From an uncultured Fibrobacter sp. (GTDB lineage Bacteria; Fibrobacterota; Fibrobacteria; Fibrobacterales; Fibrobacteraceae), in NCBI RefSeq assembly GCF_947166265.1, contig NZ_CAMVDO010000009.1:1-64000 (forward strand): a stretch of DNA of 64,000 nt, written 5' to 3'. A model generated the notes under the pieces. It was not told where the DNA came from. It was given only the letters and a program-made list of their open reading frames with translations, and made no database searches. Both the position numbers and the translations under genes were made by a program. Each line of letters begins with the position of its first letter. Position 1 is the stretch's first letter. This document shows positions 44,603 through 53,747 of the stretch, in pieces.

Positions 44603-46499
44603 ACATGCTGTTGTAGGTATTTTCGAGGATTTCATCTTCCTTGCTCTTGACTTCCGCCTGCTTTTCTTCGGGAGCCTTATTCAGAGTCTCGTAATACTGC
44701 GAAGACATCTTATTGATATGTTCTTCGCTGCTTTTTACGCGCTTGCGCAAGCGTTCCAAATCCTGATCCGACAGCGAAAGGCGGGTATTCGTCATCTTTG
44801 CCGCCTGCTTTCCCCAGGGAGTCTGCCCGTGCTTATCTCGCAAGAACTTATAAACTGCCATCGCGCTATCGGCACGCTCCGGGTTCATCTGGAAATAAAT
44901 CGCCTTCATGTAAAGCGCCTGTATTCCCGCCTGCGTTTCGGGGAATTCCCGATAAAGGCTATCGAACTGCGTAAAGGCCAAGGCATACGCCGAATCAACG
45001 TTATCCATTTGATCCAAGGGCATTTCGGCAGCGACAGTCCACAGACTTTCGGCCTCCATGTATTTTTCCTTCGCCAAATCTTCGCGGGTCTTGAGTGTCA
45101 CGCGCATACCGAGGTTCACCTGAGCCTGCTTTGCGTACTCCGTGTCAGGATACTTTTCAATAATTTCCTTGTAGATTTCTTCGGCGGCATCGGGATCGTG
45201 CATGTATTCATCGTAAATAAACGCCTTGGCATAAATTGCACGCAACGTCTTAGCACTGTCCCCCGATTCTTCGATAACCGTATTCAGACGCGTAATGGCG
45301 CTATCCACTTCGTTCAGCTTGAACAGGAAAAGTTCCGCGATCAGGAACTCGGACTTGAAGAAATTGTCGACATTCGGAATCGAGTCCTTGCGTTCCTTGT
45401 CATTCTGGTTACGCATAGCGATCAGGCGTTTCAGGGCATCACGGCGATCACGGCTTTCTTGGCCCCACTTGCTGATGGTTCGCGAAATAAAGCTACTGTC
45501 ATAATAGACAACCGCCTTGTCGTAATCAATGCGCTTGTGCTGTTCGTAATCACCCAGGCAGAAATAGCTGCGCGAAGCAAATTCCGTACGCGGGTATTCC
45601 GAGTTCACCTTCTGCAAGATAATGATGGCATCGGGATAACGTTCCGCAAGCATCGAAATTTCACCGATTCTAACCAAGTATTCCGGATGTTTCGATTCGT
45701 AGTCTGGATTCTTGTAGAGTTCCTTGTACTCATCGGCAGCCGGCAAGTATTCCTTACGGTTCACCAGGCATTCCGCAGCCTGCTCGCCCGCCGTCTGCTG
45801 TTCGCGCGGGTTCAGTTCCTTGATTTCTTTGGCGGTGTAATGTTCGCGAGACTTGTCCCAGTTCTCTTTCTTATAATACAGTCCTGCAAGTCTAAAGTGC
45901 GCCTTGCCCCGCATAAACGGGGTTCCCGCCGTGTCGGCAAGCAGCGCTTCCAACGACGCAATCGCCTGGTCTGGCGCCTCGGACTGTTCATCGAGGAGCG
46001 AAAGCAGGTTCAGCCCCTGAAAATAGTAAGGATGGTCCTTGGAGGCGACAACCGGTTCCAAGGCGAAGCGGCTAATGTTGTATTCCTGGTTTCGGTAAAG
46101 GCAATAGGCTCGCTGGTATTCCACGGCTCTCATGGAATCGTGGTCGGCAAAGTAGCGTTCAAATTCGTCGTACTTGGTAATGGCCTTGCTCCACTCGTGC
46201 TTGTGCCTAAAGGATTCACCAATCAGGAACACGGCCTGAGCCGTCCGTTTCTTGTTATCCGGGAAACGTTCCAAGACACGGGAACCCTTTTCAATAATCT
46301 TATCGTACTTTTGGCGTTCCTCGAACCCGGGCATGGAATTCTCGCCGTCGGGAATGCTGTCCAGACGCGCCGCCCGCATTTCACCCGCCTGTTCGTCAAG
46401 ACGTTCCGCATTGAACAGGTGATTCAAATAAGCACAGCAAGTACACCCCTCGAAAAAAAGGGCTAACACGGCAAGCGCTATATAGCGGATACGTAACAT
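44589..46499 (-). CDS. TPR-repeat lipoprotein
   Basis: A 636-residue lipoprotein. The signal ends in ALFFEGC, with a further Cys pair after it. Almost all of the rest is helical repeats of the tetratricopeptide type, for example AVFLIGESFRHKHEWSKAI, AHFRLAGLYYKKENWDKS and EEIYKEIIEKYPDTEYAKQA. The product is likely an outer-membrane-anchored assembly platform, similar in build to BamD but much longer. It is followed by rlpA, with which it overlaps. Confidence 0.75.
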   Translation of the reverse strand: MLRIRYIALAVLALFFEGCTCCAYLNHLFNAERLDEQAGEMRAARLDSIPDGENSMPGFEERQKYDKIIEKGSRVLERFPDNKKRTAQAVFLIGESFRHKHEWSKAITKYDEFERYFADHDSMRAVEYQRAYCLYRNQEYNISRFALEPVVASKDHPYYFQGLNLLSLLDEQSEAPDQAIASLEALLADTAGTPFMRGKAHFRLAGLYYKKENWDKSREHYTAKEIKELNPREQQTAGEQAAECLVNRKEYLPAADEYKELYKNPDYESKHPEYLVRIGEISMLAERYPDAIIILQKVNSEYPRTEFASRSYFCLGDYEQHKRIDYDKAVVYYDSSFISRTISKWGQESRDRRDALKRLIAMRNQNDKERKDSIPNVDNFFKSEFLIAELFLFKLNEVDSAITRLNTVIEESGDSAKTLRAIYAKAFIYDEYMHDPDAAEEIYKEIIEKYPDTEYAKQAQVNLGMRVTLKTREDLAKEKYMEAESLWTVAAEMPLDQMDNVDSAYALAFTQFDSLYREFPETQAGIQALYMKAIYFQMNPERADSAMAVYKFLRDKHGQTPWGKQAAKMTNTRLSLSDQDLERLRKRVKSSEEHINKMSSQYYETLNKAPEEKQAEVKSKEDEILENTYNSMYDFE

Positions 46500-46520
46500 G
46501 AGTATAAAGATACAAAAATA

Positions 46521-46664
46521 GACGAGAGAACGGCGGTTCCCGCCTACAGACGAGAGATTCTAAAGTCTTAATTTTAAAAACAAAGAATTTATCACATGGA
46601 ATTTACAGAAAAAACTCTCGTCTTTCGTCTGTAGCGAAGACGAAGCCTGAGCGTTCTTTCGTCT
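46521..46664. repeat. Two inverted TCTGTAG...CTCTCG hairpin repeat units
   Basis: In the 170-bp gap between the two TPR genes, one unit on the minus strand (46521-46556) has centre GGCGGGAACCGCC. One on the plus strand (46616-46664) has centre GCGAAGACGAAGC. The shared ends are TCTGTAG and GTTCT(C/T)TCGTCT. They match the pair at 37121-37182. Confidence 0.6.
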
Positions 46665-46669
46665 AAACC

Positions 46670-48385
46670 CTAGTATTGATTCAGATACTTCGTGTAGTCG
46701 CAGAGCTTAAGTCCCGGAGGGAGAGCGGACTTGTCGAAGCGGACCATGCGAATTTCGGCAGGCTTTCCCACCACGCGGGCAAGCATTTCGAAATTATCCT
46801 GGGTTTCCCAAACGGCAGCATCCAGCACAAGGCCATCGCCACAATCCGTTTCGCCCGTACTGTTCCCGATTCCCGAAATTCTGGAATTCTGCTTCAAGAA
46901 ACGGGTAAAGATTTCAGGAGCGACCCCCAGGTGATTCGACGTCGACGAGGAATCATATACAAGTACGTGGACTTCACGGAAATGGCTCAGCGAATCGAAC
47001 ACCACCGTATAGGTATGCATATAGGGCGCAATGTAGAAGGATTCCTGCCACACATTGTTTGCAACGGGCCTGAAATTTCCGATGGAATACTTCTTGAAAA
47101 ATTCCTTCGGAGTCGCACCATAACGAACAACGTAATGACCAAGCATTGTCGTAAAATCGTGCGTCGATGCAGGCGCCATACTTTCACGCAGGCTATCGAT
47201 CGCGCGATTCAAGTTCGCGGTCAAGCCGTCACCTTTCGCCACGGGAGCAGGCCTTGTCACGTTGGCCTCCTGAATGCGCTGCTGAATTTCAGGATACTCA
47301 GGGTCAACCTTCTGGATATCCTGGAACTGCATACGGGCTCGGTCAAAAAGGCGTCCCTTTAGATAGGCGCGGCCGAGAGCCTCTTTCAGGGGGAGGTTTT
47401 CGGGATATTTTTCCACTAGGGGTTCCAGGATATCGCAGGCGACCTGCGCGCGGTCCTGCGGTGAAAGAACAACCCCCGAGCCAGAACCCGGCGGAGACTT
47501 TTCCCCCAAGGTCGCAACGGCTTCGCGCGCCGCGGTAAACCCGGGATTGAACGCAAGAATTCGCTGGTATATCTTTTCGGCGGCGTCGAAATGTCCCTGG
47601 TACTCGTTCAAATAACCTTGCAGCAGAAGAAGGTTCGCGTTCACCGGAAACTGGGAAAGAGCATACTCGACGATAGCTGCGCAACTGTCCAGTTGCCCGC
47701 TGCGACGGTAAATTTCGGCCAGGAGCTCGTACGCCCGCGGTTCATCGCCATTCGAGAGGCTCACGACCGTCTTGAGTTCATTTGACGCCTGGATAGCACG
47801 ACCGCCATCCATTAGGAGCTTTCCGTACCAAAGTCTCGTCTGGTAAAGTGCAGGAGCCTTTTCCGAGGCCATCCGCGCAAGTTCCTGGGCGGCGGTGGCG
47901 TTTCCCGAACGGTAGACCTTTCGGCTTTCCAGGTAAGCAGCAATTCCCGTTCCCGGAAAGCGTCCCTGAATCTTATCGACCAAAAGCAAAAGGCGATCCT
48001 GCTGGGCATCCGTCAAGGAATCCATCTCGAACAGCGTATTTACCTGCCCTAGCAGAGCGGGCAAAAGGTCCGGATAAAGCACGACAATTCCGTCGTAGAT
48101 ATCGTATGCCGTTCCATAAGAACCCGCACGGAAAAGCTCCGCGGCACGGCGAAGTTCCGTCTGCACCTGAACCGGGACCGACAGAAGCTCGGCAGACATG
48201 TCGGGAGTATCGCCCCGCACCACCATCGAACCCGCCGGAAGTCCGTACGGGTTTCCACCTACGACAATCTTGCTCGGGCCATAAATATCATAAGCGCGAA
48301 TACCCGCAAAAGTAAGCAGAGTTCCGCAACAGAGTGTCAAAAACAAGTATGCGGCCTTGCGGGCCGCCGAAGACGAATTCGCCAT
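46670..48385 (-). CDS. Membrane-anchored TPR protein
   Basis: A 571-residue protein with one N-terminal membrane helix (AAYLFLTLCCGTLLTFAGI). Tetratricopeptide repeats cover about 75-380, for example AELFRAGSYGTAYDIYDGIV, EKIYQRILAFNPGFTAAREA and ARMQFQDIQKVDPEYPEIQ. A C-terminal domain of about 180 residues is unknown. The start overlaps the stop of the sigma factor gene as TAATG, so it is translated together with it. The link to sigma factor may only be transcriptional. Confidence 0.72.
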   Translation of the reverse strand: MANSSSAARKAAYLFLTLCCGTLLTFAGIRAYDIYGPSKIVVGGNPYGLPAGSMVVRGDTPDMSAELLSVPVQVQTELRRAAELFRAGSYGTAYDIYDGIVVLYPDLLPALLGQVNTLFEMDSLTDAQQDRLLLLVDKIQGRFPGTGIAAYLESRKVYRSGNATAAQELARMASEKAPALYQTRLWYGKLLMDGGRAIQASNELKTVVSLSNGDEPRAYELLAEIYRRSGQLDSCAAIVEYALSQFPVNANLLLLQGYLNEYQGHFDAAEKIYQRILAFNPGFTAAREAVATLGEKSPPGSGSGVVLSPQDRAQVACDILEPLVEKYPENLPLKEALGRAYLKGRLFDRARMQFQDIQKVDPEYPEIQQRIQEANVTRPAPVAKGDGLTANLNRAIDSLRESMAPASTHDFTTMLGHYVVRYGATPKEFFKKYSIGNFRPVANNVWQESFYIAPYMHTYTVVFDSLSHFREVHVLVYDSSSTSNHLGVAPEIFTRFLKQNSRISGIGNSTGETDCGDGLVLDAAVWETQDNFEMLARVVGKPAEIRMVRFDKSALPPGLKLCDYTKYLNQY

Positions 48386-49236
48386 TACTTTTCCAAAAAA
48401 TCAGCCAGTTTTTCTTTATGCTCCTTGCTCTTTTGCAACCGACGCAAGGTCTTATTCTTGATCTGACGCACACGCTCGCGGCTCAGTTTCAAGTCCTCTC
48501 CAATATCCTTAAGCGTGGTGTCCTCGACCGTATCGAGGCCGTAGAACATTCGAAGGATTTCTTCTTCACGCTGCGGAAGGGCAGACAAGGTTTCCTGGAT
48601 GAGTTTCTTGCGTTCATCCTTTTCCATATCCTCGTCCTGATTGCCGTCGGAGCCCAAGACATCCATCAAGGTGCTGACGGTATCGCCGTTACCGCCGACA
48701 TTCGGACCATCGCCAATGGGAGCATCCAACGAGATGTCCACGATCTTTTCCATGACTTCGACGATGTCTTTTTCGAAGGGAGCAAACTCATCCATCGCAA
48801 TGGTACGGTCGTAATCGCCGTCATTTTGCATCAGGGCTCGTTTAAAGCGATTCACCAAGGCAAGCTTGTTGGGCGGAATTCGAACCGCACCCACCTGTTC
48901 AAACAGGGCCTTCTGGATAGACTGGCGAATCCACCAGACGGCATAGGAGATAAACTTGACATCCTTGCCCATGTCAAAGCGCTTAGCCGCCTTGAAAAGA
49001 CCGATATTACCTTCGTTTATCAAATCCAACAGGGAAAGACCGCGCCCCTGGTACTTTCGTGCAACACTCACCACAAAACGGAGGTTGCCGCGAATAAGAC
49101 GCTGCAGGGCTGTCTTACGGATTTCTTCCGCCTGGTCGCTCTTGATAATCGCAAGAAGAGCCTCCTCTTCCTGAGGACTCAGGGTAGGAAACCGGTTCAG
49201 GTCCCTGAAATAAAGCGCTTCGTTTGCATCACTCAT
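48385..49236 (-). CDS. RNA polymerase sigma factor of the RpoD/SigA type
   Basis: A 283-residue sigma-70 factor. Region 1.2 begins at NEALYFRDLNRFP. Region 2 has LRFVVSVARKYQGRG, LLDLINEGNIGLFKAAKRFD and the melting motif FISYAVWWIRQSI. Region 4 ends with LKLSRERVRQIKNKTLRRL, the -35 recognition helix. Region 1.1 is missing, as in primary sigma factors of Bacteroidota, so this may be the housekeeping factor. The ATG at 49236 is preferred over a TTG at 49287. It is followed by the TPR gene. Confidence 0.88.
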   Translation of the reverse strand: MSDANEALYFRDLNRFPTLSPQEEEALLAIIKSDQAEEIRKTALQRLIRGNLRFVVSVARKYQGRGLSLLDLINEGNIGLFKAAKRFDMGKDVKFISYAVWWIRQSIQKALFEQVGAVRIPPNKLALVNRFKRALMQNDGDYDRTIAMDEFAPFEKDIVEVMEKIVDISLDAPIGDGPNVGGNGDTVSTLMDVLGSDGNQDEDMEKDERKKLIQETLSALPQREEEILRMFYGLDTVEDTTLKDIGEDLKLSRERVRQIKNKTLRRLQKSKEHKEKLADFLEK

Positions 49237-49297
49237 AGAAACACATACCTTCGATTCTTCAAGATAACTTTCTTGCAGACAATCCAAATATGTCTTT

Positions 49298-49594
49298 TTA
49301 CTTTATTTTCGTCAAGGCGTATAACTTTTCGTAAGGGTAAATTCCCGAATTGTGGCCGTCGCTAAAGGTGAGGCCCGCCGCATAGCGACCGATAGACTGC
49401 ACCTTGACAAGCGCAATATCGGAAGGCACGGTAGATTCATCCAAAAGCTTTTCACCCGTATGTTCGTCAACACACAGGGCGCAGGGGCACGCAAGCCTCA
49501 AATCGCGAACGGGACACGCTCCGCGAGAACCGTCATTCCATTCAAAGCCAAGACGACCATCCTTTGTCCTGAAAACTTTTTTAGGCTGGATCAT
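49298..49594 (-). CDS. DUF971 domain protein
   Basis: A 98-residue protein with the fold of the N-terminal part of gamma-butyrobetaine hydroxylases. It has LRLACPCALCVDEHTG with three cysteines that may bind metal, and SDGHNSGIYPYEKLYAL. It overlaps the Mrp gene start-stop as ATGA. The pairing with Mrp is widespread and suggests a role in iron-sulfur assembly. Confidence 0.85.
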   Translation of the reverse strand: MIQPKKVFRTKDGRLGFEWNDGSRGACPVRDLRLACPCALCVDEHTGEKLLDESTVPSDIALVKVQSIGRYAAGLTFSDGHNSGIYPYEKLYALTKIK

Positions 49595-50715
49595 ACATCC
49601 TCCTCGGGAAGTTCCGCGAATTCGTAGTTGAACGTCTTGAGCACACCGTCACCTTCGGTCTTGAATACCGCGAGCGTACGCACCATGGCATCGGCAGCCT
49701 GCATAAACGACTTGGCCGATTCCGAATTCGGGTAGCGCAACACGGCAGGGGTTCCCTGGTCGCCACAGTCGGCAACGGCAGGTTCGAGAGGCACCTTCGC
49801 AATCACGGGCACTCCCCAGCTTTTCGCAATGCGCTCTCCACCTCCTTCGCGGAAAATGTGATGCGCCTTGCCGCACTGGTCGCAAATAAAGTAGCTCATG
49901 TTTTCAACGACGCCCACCACCGGAACTCCCACGGAATCAAACATGGCAAGTCCCTTGCGGCAGTCGGCCAAAGCCACTTCCTGCGGAGTCGTTACCACAA
50001 CGGCCCCAGCCATCGGGCAGTTCTGCGTAAGCGTCAGCTGAATATCGCCCGTTCCTGGAGGAAAGTCTACCAGCAGGTAGTCAAGCTTTCCCCAACGCAC
50101 ATGATGAATAAAGTGCTGGATCATCTGCGACACCATCGGGCCGCGCCAAATGGTCGCCTTGTCGGAATCGGCAAACATGCACATCGAAACGATGCTGATG
50201 CCACCCTTCGCTTCGACCGGGGCAATCGTATTGTCTTCAAAAACTTCGGGAGCTCGGTCGATACCGAACATGAGTCCCATGCTCGGGCCATAAATATCGG
50301 CATCCAGAATTCCCACGCGGGCACCGGAAAGACTGAGCGCCATCGCGAGGTTTGCCGTCACGGTCGATTTTCCGACACCGCCCTTGCCACTAGCAACCGC
50401 TACCACGTGCGCCACATCGCCAATGTAAGAGACCTTTGGAGCCTGCGAGGCCGTATTGGAATTTTCCACGCGGCCTTGGGCGGTAAACGTCACCTGCACA
50501 TCGGAGGCACCGAGAGACTTCACAATCGCAATGCACTGGTCCTTGAACTTGTCACGGATAGGACACGCGGGCGTCGTAAGGCGCAGATCAAAACTCACCT
50601 TGTCGCCTTCAATTTTCAAATTCTGAACAAAGTTCAGTTCGACAATGTTCTTGTGCAGGTCGGGATCTTGAACCGCCTGCAGGGCCTTGAGTATCGTTTG
50701 TTCGTTCAGTTGCAT
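49591..50715 (-). CDS. mrp: Mrp/ApbC family iron-sulfur carrier ATPase
   Basis: A 374-residue P-loop ATPase that carries and delivers iron-sulfur clusters. The N-terminal DUF59 domain (1-85) includes LRLTTPACPIRDKF. The deviant Walker A KGGVGKST is at about 111-118. DADIYGPSMGLMFG and VDFPPGTGDIQLTL follow. The cluster-binding CxxC is in YFICDQCGK. The C-terminus is acidic. DUF971 follows with a four-base overlap. Confidence 0.92.
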   Translation of the reverse strand: MQLNEQTILKALQAVQDPDLHKNIVELNFVQNLKIEGDKVSFDLRLTTPACPIRDKFKDQCIAIVKSLGASDVQVTFTAQGRVENSNTASQAPKVSYIGDVAHVVAVASGKGGVGKSTVTANLAMALSLSGARVGILDADIYGPSMGLMFGIDRAPEVFEDNTIAPVEAKGGISIVSMCMFADSDKATIWRGPMVSQMIQHFIHHVRWGKLDYLLVDFPPGTGDIQLTLTQNCPMAGAVVVTTPQEVALADCRKGLAMFDSVGVPVVGVVENMSYFICDQCGKAHHIFREGGGERIAKSWGVPVIAKVPLEPAVADCGDQGTPAVLRYPNSESAKSFMQAADAMVRTLAVFKTEGDGVLKTFNYEFAELPEEDV

Positions 50716-50730
50716 AATATGTTTATGACC

Positions 50731-52107
50731 CTACATCGAGAATTTCGGCATTCGGAGGAGGTGCGTCATGCAAGGCGGCCATTCCTCTTCGTAGTGGCTC
50801 ACCAGGATAATCGTCGTCTCCTTCGAAAGTAGCTGTAACAGGTTGAAAATCTTTTCGCGGTATTCTCCCTTGAGACCTTGCGTCGGTTCATCGAGCAACA
50901 GCACCTTGGGAGGCCTAATCGCCGCACGAGCCATCAGAACCACTCGCTTGTCAATCGGCGACAAGCTACGGTAACGGGCGTCAACATCTTCGAAACCGAG
51001 ATAATTGAGCCATTCCTTCGCCTTTGCACGTTCTTCCCAGGTGGTATTTTCCGCCTTGCAGAGATTCGACGTAAAGCCTGTGCACAGGACCTCGGACAAG
51101 CTCAAGTCCTCGCGGTACTGGAGCGCCAGTTCCGGCGAGAAGAATCCGAGTTTCGCCTTGTGTTCCCAGATGTTCAGGCCATGCCCCGGGCGTTCCCCCA
51201 AAAGCGTGATATCGTTCTTGTAAATCTGAGGATGGTCTGCCGTGAGCATTCCAAGGAGTGTACTCTTGCCAGCACCGTTCTCGCCCATGACCGCCCAGTG
51301 TTCACCCTTACGGACTGTCCAGTTCAGGTTCTTGAGCACGAGCGTATCGCCAAATTGAACGTTCACGTTTTTCAAGTCAAAAAGGATTTCCGGGTCCGAA
51401 GTATCGGGAGAGCCAAGATCAACAATCTCGTAGTCCTTGAGTTCCTTCTTGGTGTACTTGGGCGCCGCCATTTCACGCGGAAGTTCACCCACGTACTGAG
51501 AGAAAGTCTTGTTTGCATACACAAACGCAGGGATGTCTGGAAGAAGCTCATCTTCACGGGCCAAGCGCACAGCCACCTTCAGGCCCGGGCGTTTCGAAAG
51601 CGCCACCACACTTGTCGCCAAATGCCTGCGGTACTCCGGATCAAGCCCTCCGAACAGATCGTTGAAATACACCCATTCCGGCTTTTCCATCCACATGCGG
51701 GCCAAAAGTACGCGACGCAGTTCCCCGTTCGAAAGGCTCAGCAGTTTACGGTCCAAGATTTCGACCGACAAATCCGCAATCGAAAGCGCCTCATCCAACT
51801 TCACGGGGTCCGTCTCGGGCCATGCCATATCATCGATATAGCGGTCCGTCTGCAAGAAGAACTTTTTCTTCAAGAGCAGATGACGCACCAGCGGAGCTTC
51901 TTCGTCGTGCAGGCTAATAAAGCGTTGCTGAAAAAAAGGCGCAAGTGCATGCTGAATTTTACGCTGCATCGCCTCCGACATCGTGGAGACATTTTCCTGC
52001 TGGTTCAAAAAATGAGTAATGACCCGATCCAGGTCCTCGCCTTCGGTGCTGAAAATCTGCACCCGCGGAAACATTTCGATCAAGGCCTCAAAACGCTTGA
52101 ATTCCAT
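50731..52107 (-). CDS. Tandem ABC ATPase, ModF-like
   Basis: A 458-residue protein with two ABC domains and no membrane part. The first half (1-210) lacks a Walker A motif and keeps a degenerate signature (LLSLSNGELRRVLLARMW). The second half has Walker A GENGAGKSTLLGM, a signature changed to LSPIDKRVVLMARA, and Walker B VLLLDEPTQGL. The switch region is ILVSHYEEEWPPCMTH. The layout matches ModF/PhrA-type soluble ATPases, whose function is unclear. It precedes mrp by 15 bases and may be co-transcribed with it. Confidence 0.75.
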   Translation of the reverse strand: MEFKRFEALIEMFPRVQIFSTEGEDLDRVITHFLNQQENVSTMSEAMQRKIQHALAPFFQQRFISLHDEEAPLVRHLLLKKKFFLQTDRYIDDMAWPETDPVKLDEALSIADLSVEILDRKLLSLSNGELRRVLLARMWMEKPEWVYFNDLFGGLDPEYRRHLATSVVALSKRPGLKVAVRLAREDELLPDIPAFVYANKTFSQYVGELPREMAAPKYTKKELKDYEIVDLGSPDTSDPEILFDLKNVNVQFGDTLVLKNLNWTVRKGEHWAVMGENGAGKSTLLGMLTADHPQIYKNDITLLGERPGHGLNIWEHKAKLGFFSPELALQYREDLSLSEVLCTGFTSNLCKAENTTWEERAKAKEWLNYLGFEDVDARYRSLSPIDKRVVLMARAAIRPPKVLLLDEPTQGLKGEYREKIFNLLQLLSKETTIILVSHYEEEWPPCMTHLLRMPKFSM

Positions 52108-52140
52108 ATTTCCAAAAATAGCAAAATTGACAAGGGAGAA

Positions 52141-52172
52141 AACGCCCTCCCGCTTTTTAGCGGGAGGGCGTT
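52141..52172 (-). terminator. Terminator of the CE1-like esterase gene
   Basis: A strong stem of 14 pairs (AACGCCCTCCCGCT and AGCGGGAGGGCGTT) with a TTTT loop. On the minus strand it is followed by TTCTCCC, and TTTT lies within its end. Confidence 0.85.
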
Positions 52173-52192
52173 GGGAGGTGTTTTAGGTAAAA

Positions 52193-53623
52193 CTAGAACT
52201 TGTTGAAGAATTCCCAAGTGGTCTCAGGAACCCAAGATCGTTGCTGTCCCGGATCCTTATGATCCCAAATGTGACCGCCAGACTGCGTACACCAGCGAAC
52301 CGGGAAACGTTCCTCGACCGTTTTGTAGTCGTAGCACTTATGCGGAGAATTGCGCGGAGCTTCTTCTGCCTGCTCATTTTTGGCCTGGCCACCTTCAGAA
52401 TTGAGCGTCAAGATGATGTCGCGGGCGCTGCGGCCCATTTCAGGAGTACAGAGGTTGTCATCGAGCCCCAGAACGCCCATCCAGCCGATTCCCTTATTTT
52501 CACGCTGCGGGAGCCATATATTCCGTTCAGCCGTTTCGTACACTGCAACGGCTCGGAGTACATCCTGATGGTTCCAGGAAAGACCGTTACTGAACATGGA
52601 ACCGTAGCTGAAGCCCGTAGAGAACACGCGACTAGAATCGATGCAAAGATTGCTCTGCAAGTCTGCCAGAAGTTCATCGAAAAGTAGGTAGTCATCTTGC
52701 CCCCACGGAGCCTGGTTACCGTTACCTTCGGGAGCCACAAAAATCGTCGTTTTCTCGGTATCGAGCGGTTTCAGGCCATAGTAGCCTTCCTGTTGCACGC
52801 CACCGGCCCAGCCGCCCATGCAGTGCATACCGAACACCAAACGGTAAGGTTTGTTGTTGTCATAGTTATCGGGAATATCGATGCGGATGGTGCGCTTACC
52901 CTTGCTCCACTGAAAATCGTAGCTGCCGGACTTTACGCGATTCCAAGTCTTGCCACATCCACGGGTAGGAACGGGATCGTTCTTGAGCCCCCAGCCGTAC
53001 GCATACTGCGGAGTAGACTTTGTAAGCTTGAGCGAAAGCGTAGTATCCAAATTCGAAAGGCTTACGGTAAGCGTATCAAAGCCCTCTGCAACCACGCGAA
53101 GATTGTCGGATTCGCCTTCCTTTTTAAGAGCGTTGCGGGTACTTGCCGGTTTGCCCGCAAATGCAGCGCCATAATTACCACGGGAAGTAAAGCGGATATC
53201 CCTTTGGACAGAGCCAATCTTTACACGGGCATAATAGGCTCCCTGCGCCTTGACGCAAGCCTGCAAATCAAGGCTTCCATTGCCATACAGGGTTTCATTC
53301 AGCAGGCGGTTGCCCATCATATCAAAAATCTGCACCTGGACGGGTTCGCTAGAACGCTGCGAAAACGAAAGCACCCCGTTATTCACGCTAATATAGCCCG
53401 GCATCACTCGACTCATAATCGATTCTGTCGACGAATCCTGATGCAAGCTAAATTCGCCATTAGCATCGGTCTGCGTCGAAAGACCGTTCTGCAAAAGCGA
53501 AACCGAAGCGCCACTAACGGCAGCCCCCTCAGAATCACTGACCTTGCCCGAGACGGTAAAAGCATTCGCCGATACCGCCATGGCACAGGCCAGAGCAAAA
53601 GGTTCCCAAACACTCTTTTTCAT
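52193..53623 (-). CDS. Exported CE1-like esterase with N-terminal beta domains
   Basis: A 476-residue exported esterase. The signal peptide ends near VSANAF. A carboxypeptidase-regulatory-like domain (22-65, GKVSDSEGAAVSGASVSLL) is followed by a sorting-tail-like domain (about 92-145, VQVQIFDMMGNRLLNE). The catalytic domain (about 225-476) has the oxyanion region VFGMHCMGG and the nucleophile Ser339 in GFSYGS. GLDDN and SGGHIWDH supply the acid and histidine. CE1 members remove acetyl or feruloyl groups from plant xylan, fitting a fibre degrader. The substrate is inferred. Confidence 0.8.
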   Translation of the reverse strand: MKKSVWEPFALACAMAVSANAFTVSGKVSDSEGAAVSGASVSLLQNGLSTQTDANGEFSLHQDSSTESIMSRVMPGYISVNNGVLSFSQRSSEPVQVQIFDMMGNRLLNETLYGNGSLDLQACVKAQGAYYARVKIGSVQRDIRFTSRGNYGAAFAGKPASTRNALKKEGESDNLRVVAEGFDTLTVSLSNLDTTLSLKLTKSTPQYAYGWGLKNDPVPTRGCGKTWNRVKSGSYDFQWSKGKRTIRIDIPDNYDNNKPYRLVFGMHCMGGWAGGVQQEGYYGLKPLDTEKTTIFVAPEGNGNQAPWGQDDYLLFDELLADLQSNLCIDSSRVFSTGFSYGSMFSNGLSWNHQDVLRAVAVYETAERNIWLPQRENKGIGWMGVLGLDDNLCTPEMGRSARDIILTLNSEGGQAKNEQAEEAPRNSPHKCYDYKTVEERFPVRWCTQSGGHIWDHKDPGQQRSWVPETTWEFFNKF

Positions 53624-53747
53624 AGAAACTCCTTATGACTGTATCTGTGAATATATCTCTAAAAGCAGAAACTATTCCACAAAAGACAAGCGTTTTCATG
53701 GACAATTAGTCAAAGAAGTTTTTCCATTTTTTTACACAAACTAAATA

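Noticed and set aside
44430-46466. A 678-codon open frame on the plus strand opposite the TPR lipoprotein
   Set aside because: The minus-strand frame has a lipobox and TPR repeats; the plus frame has neither and no ribosome-binding site.
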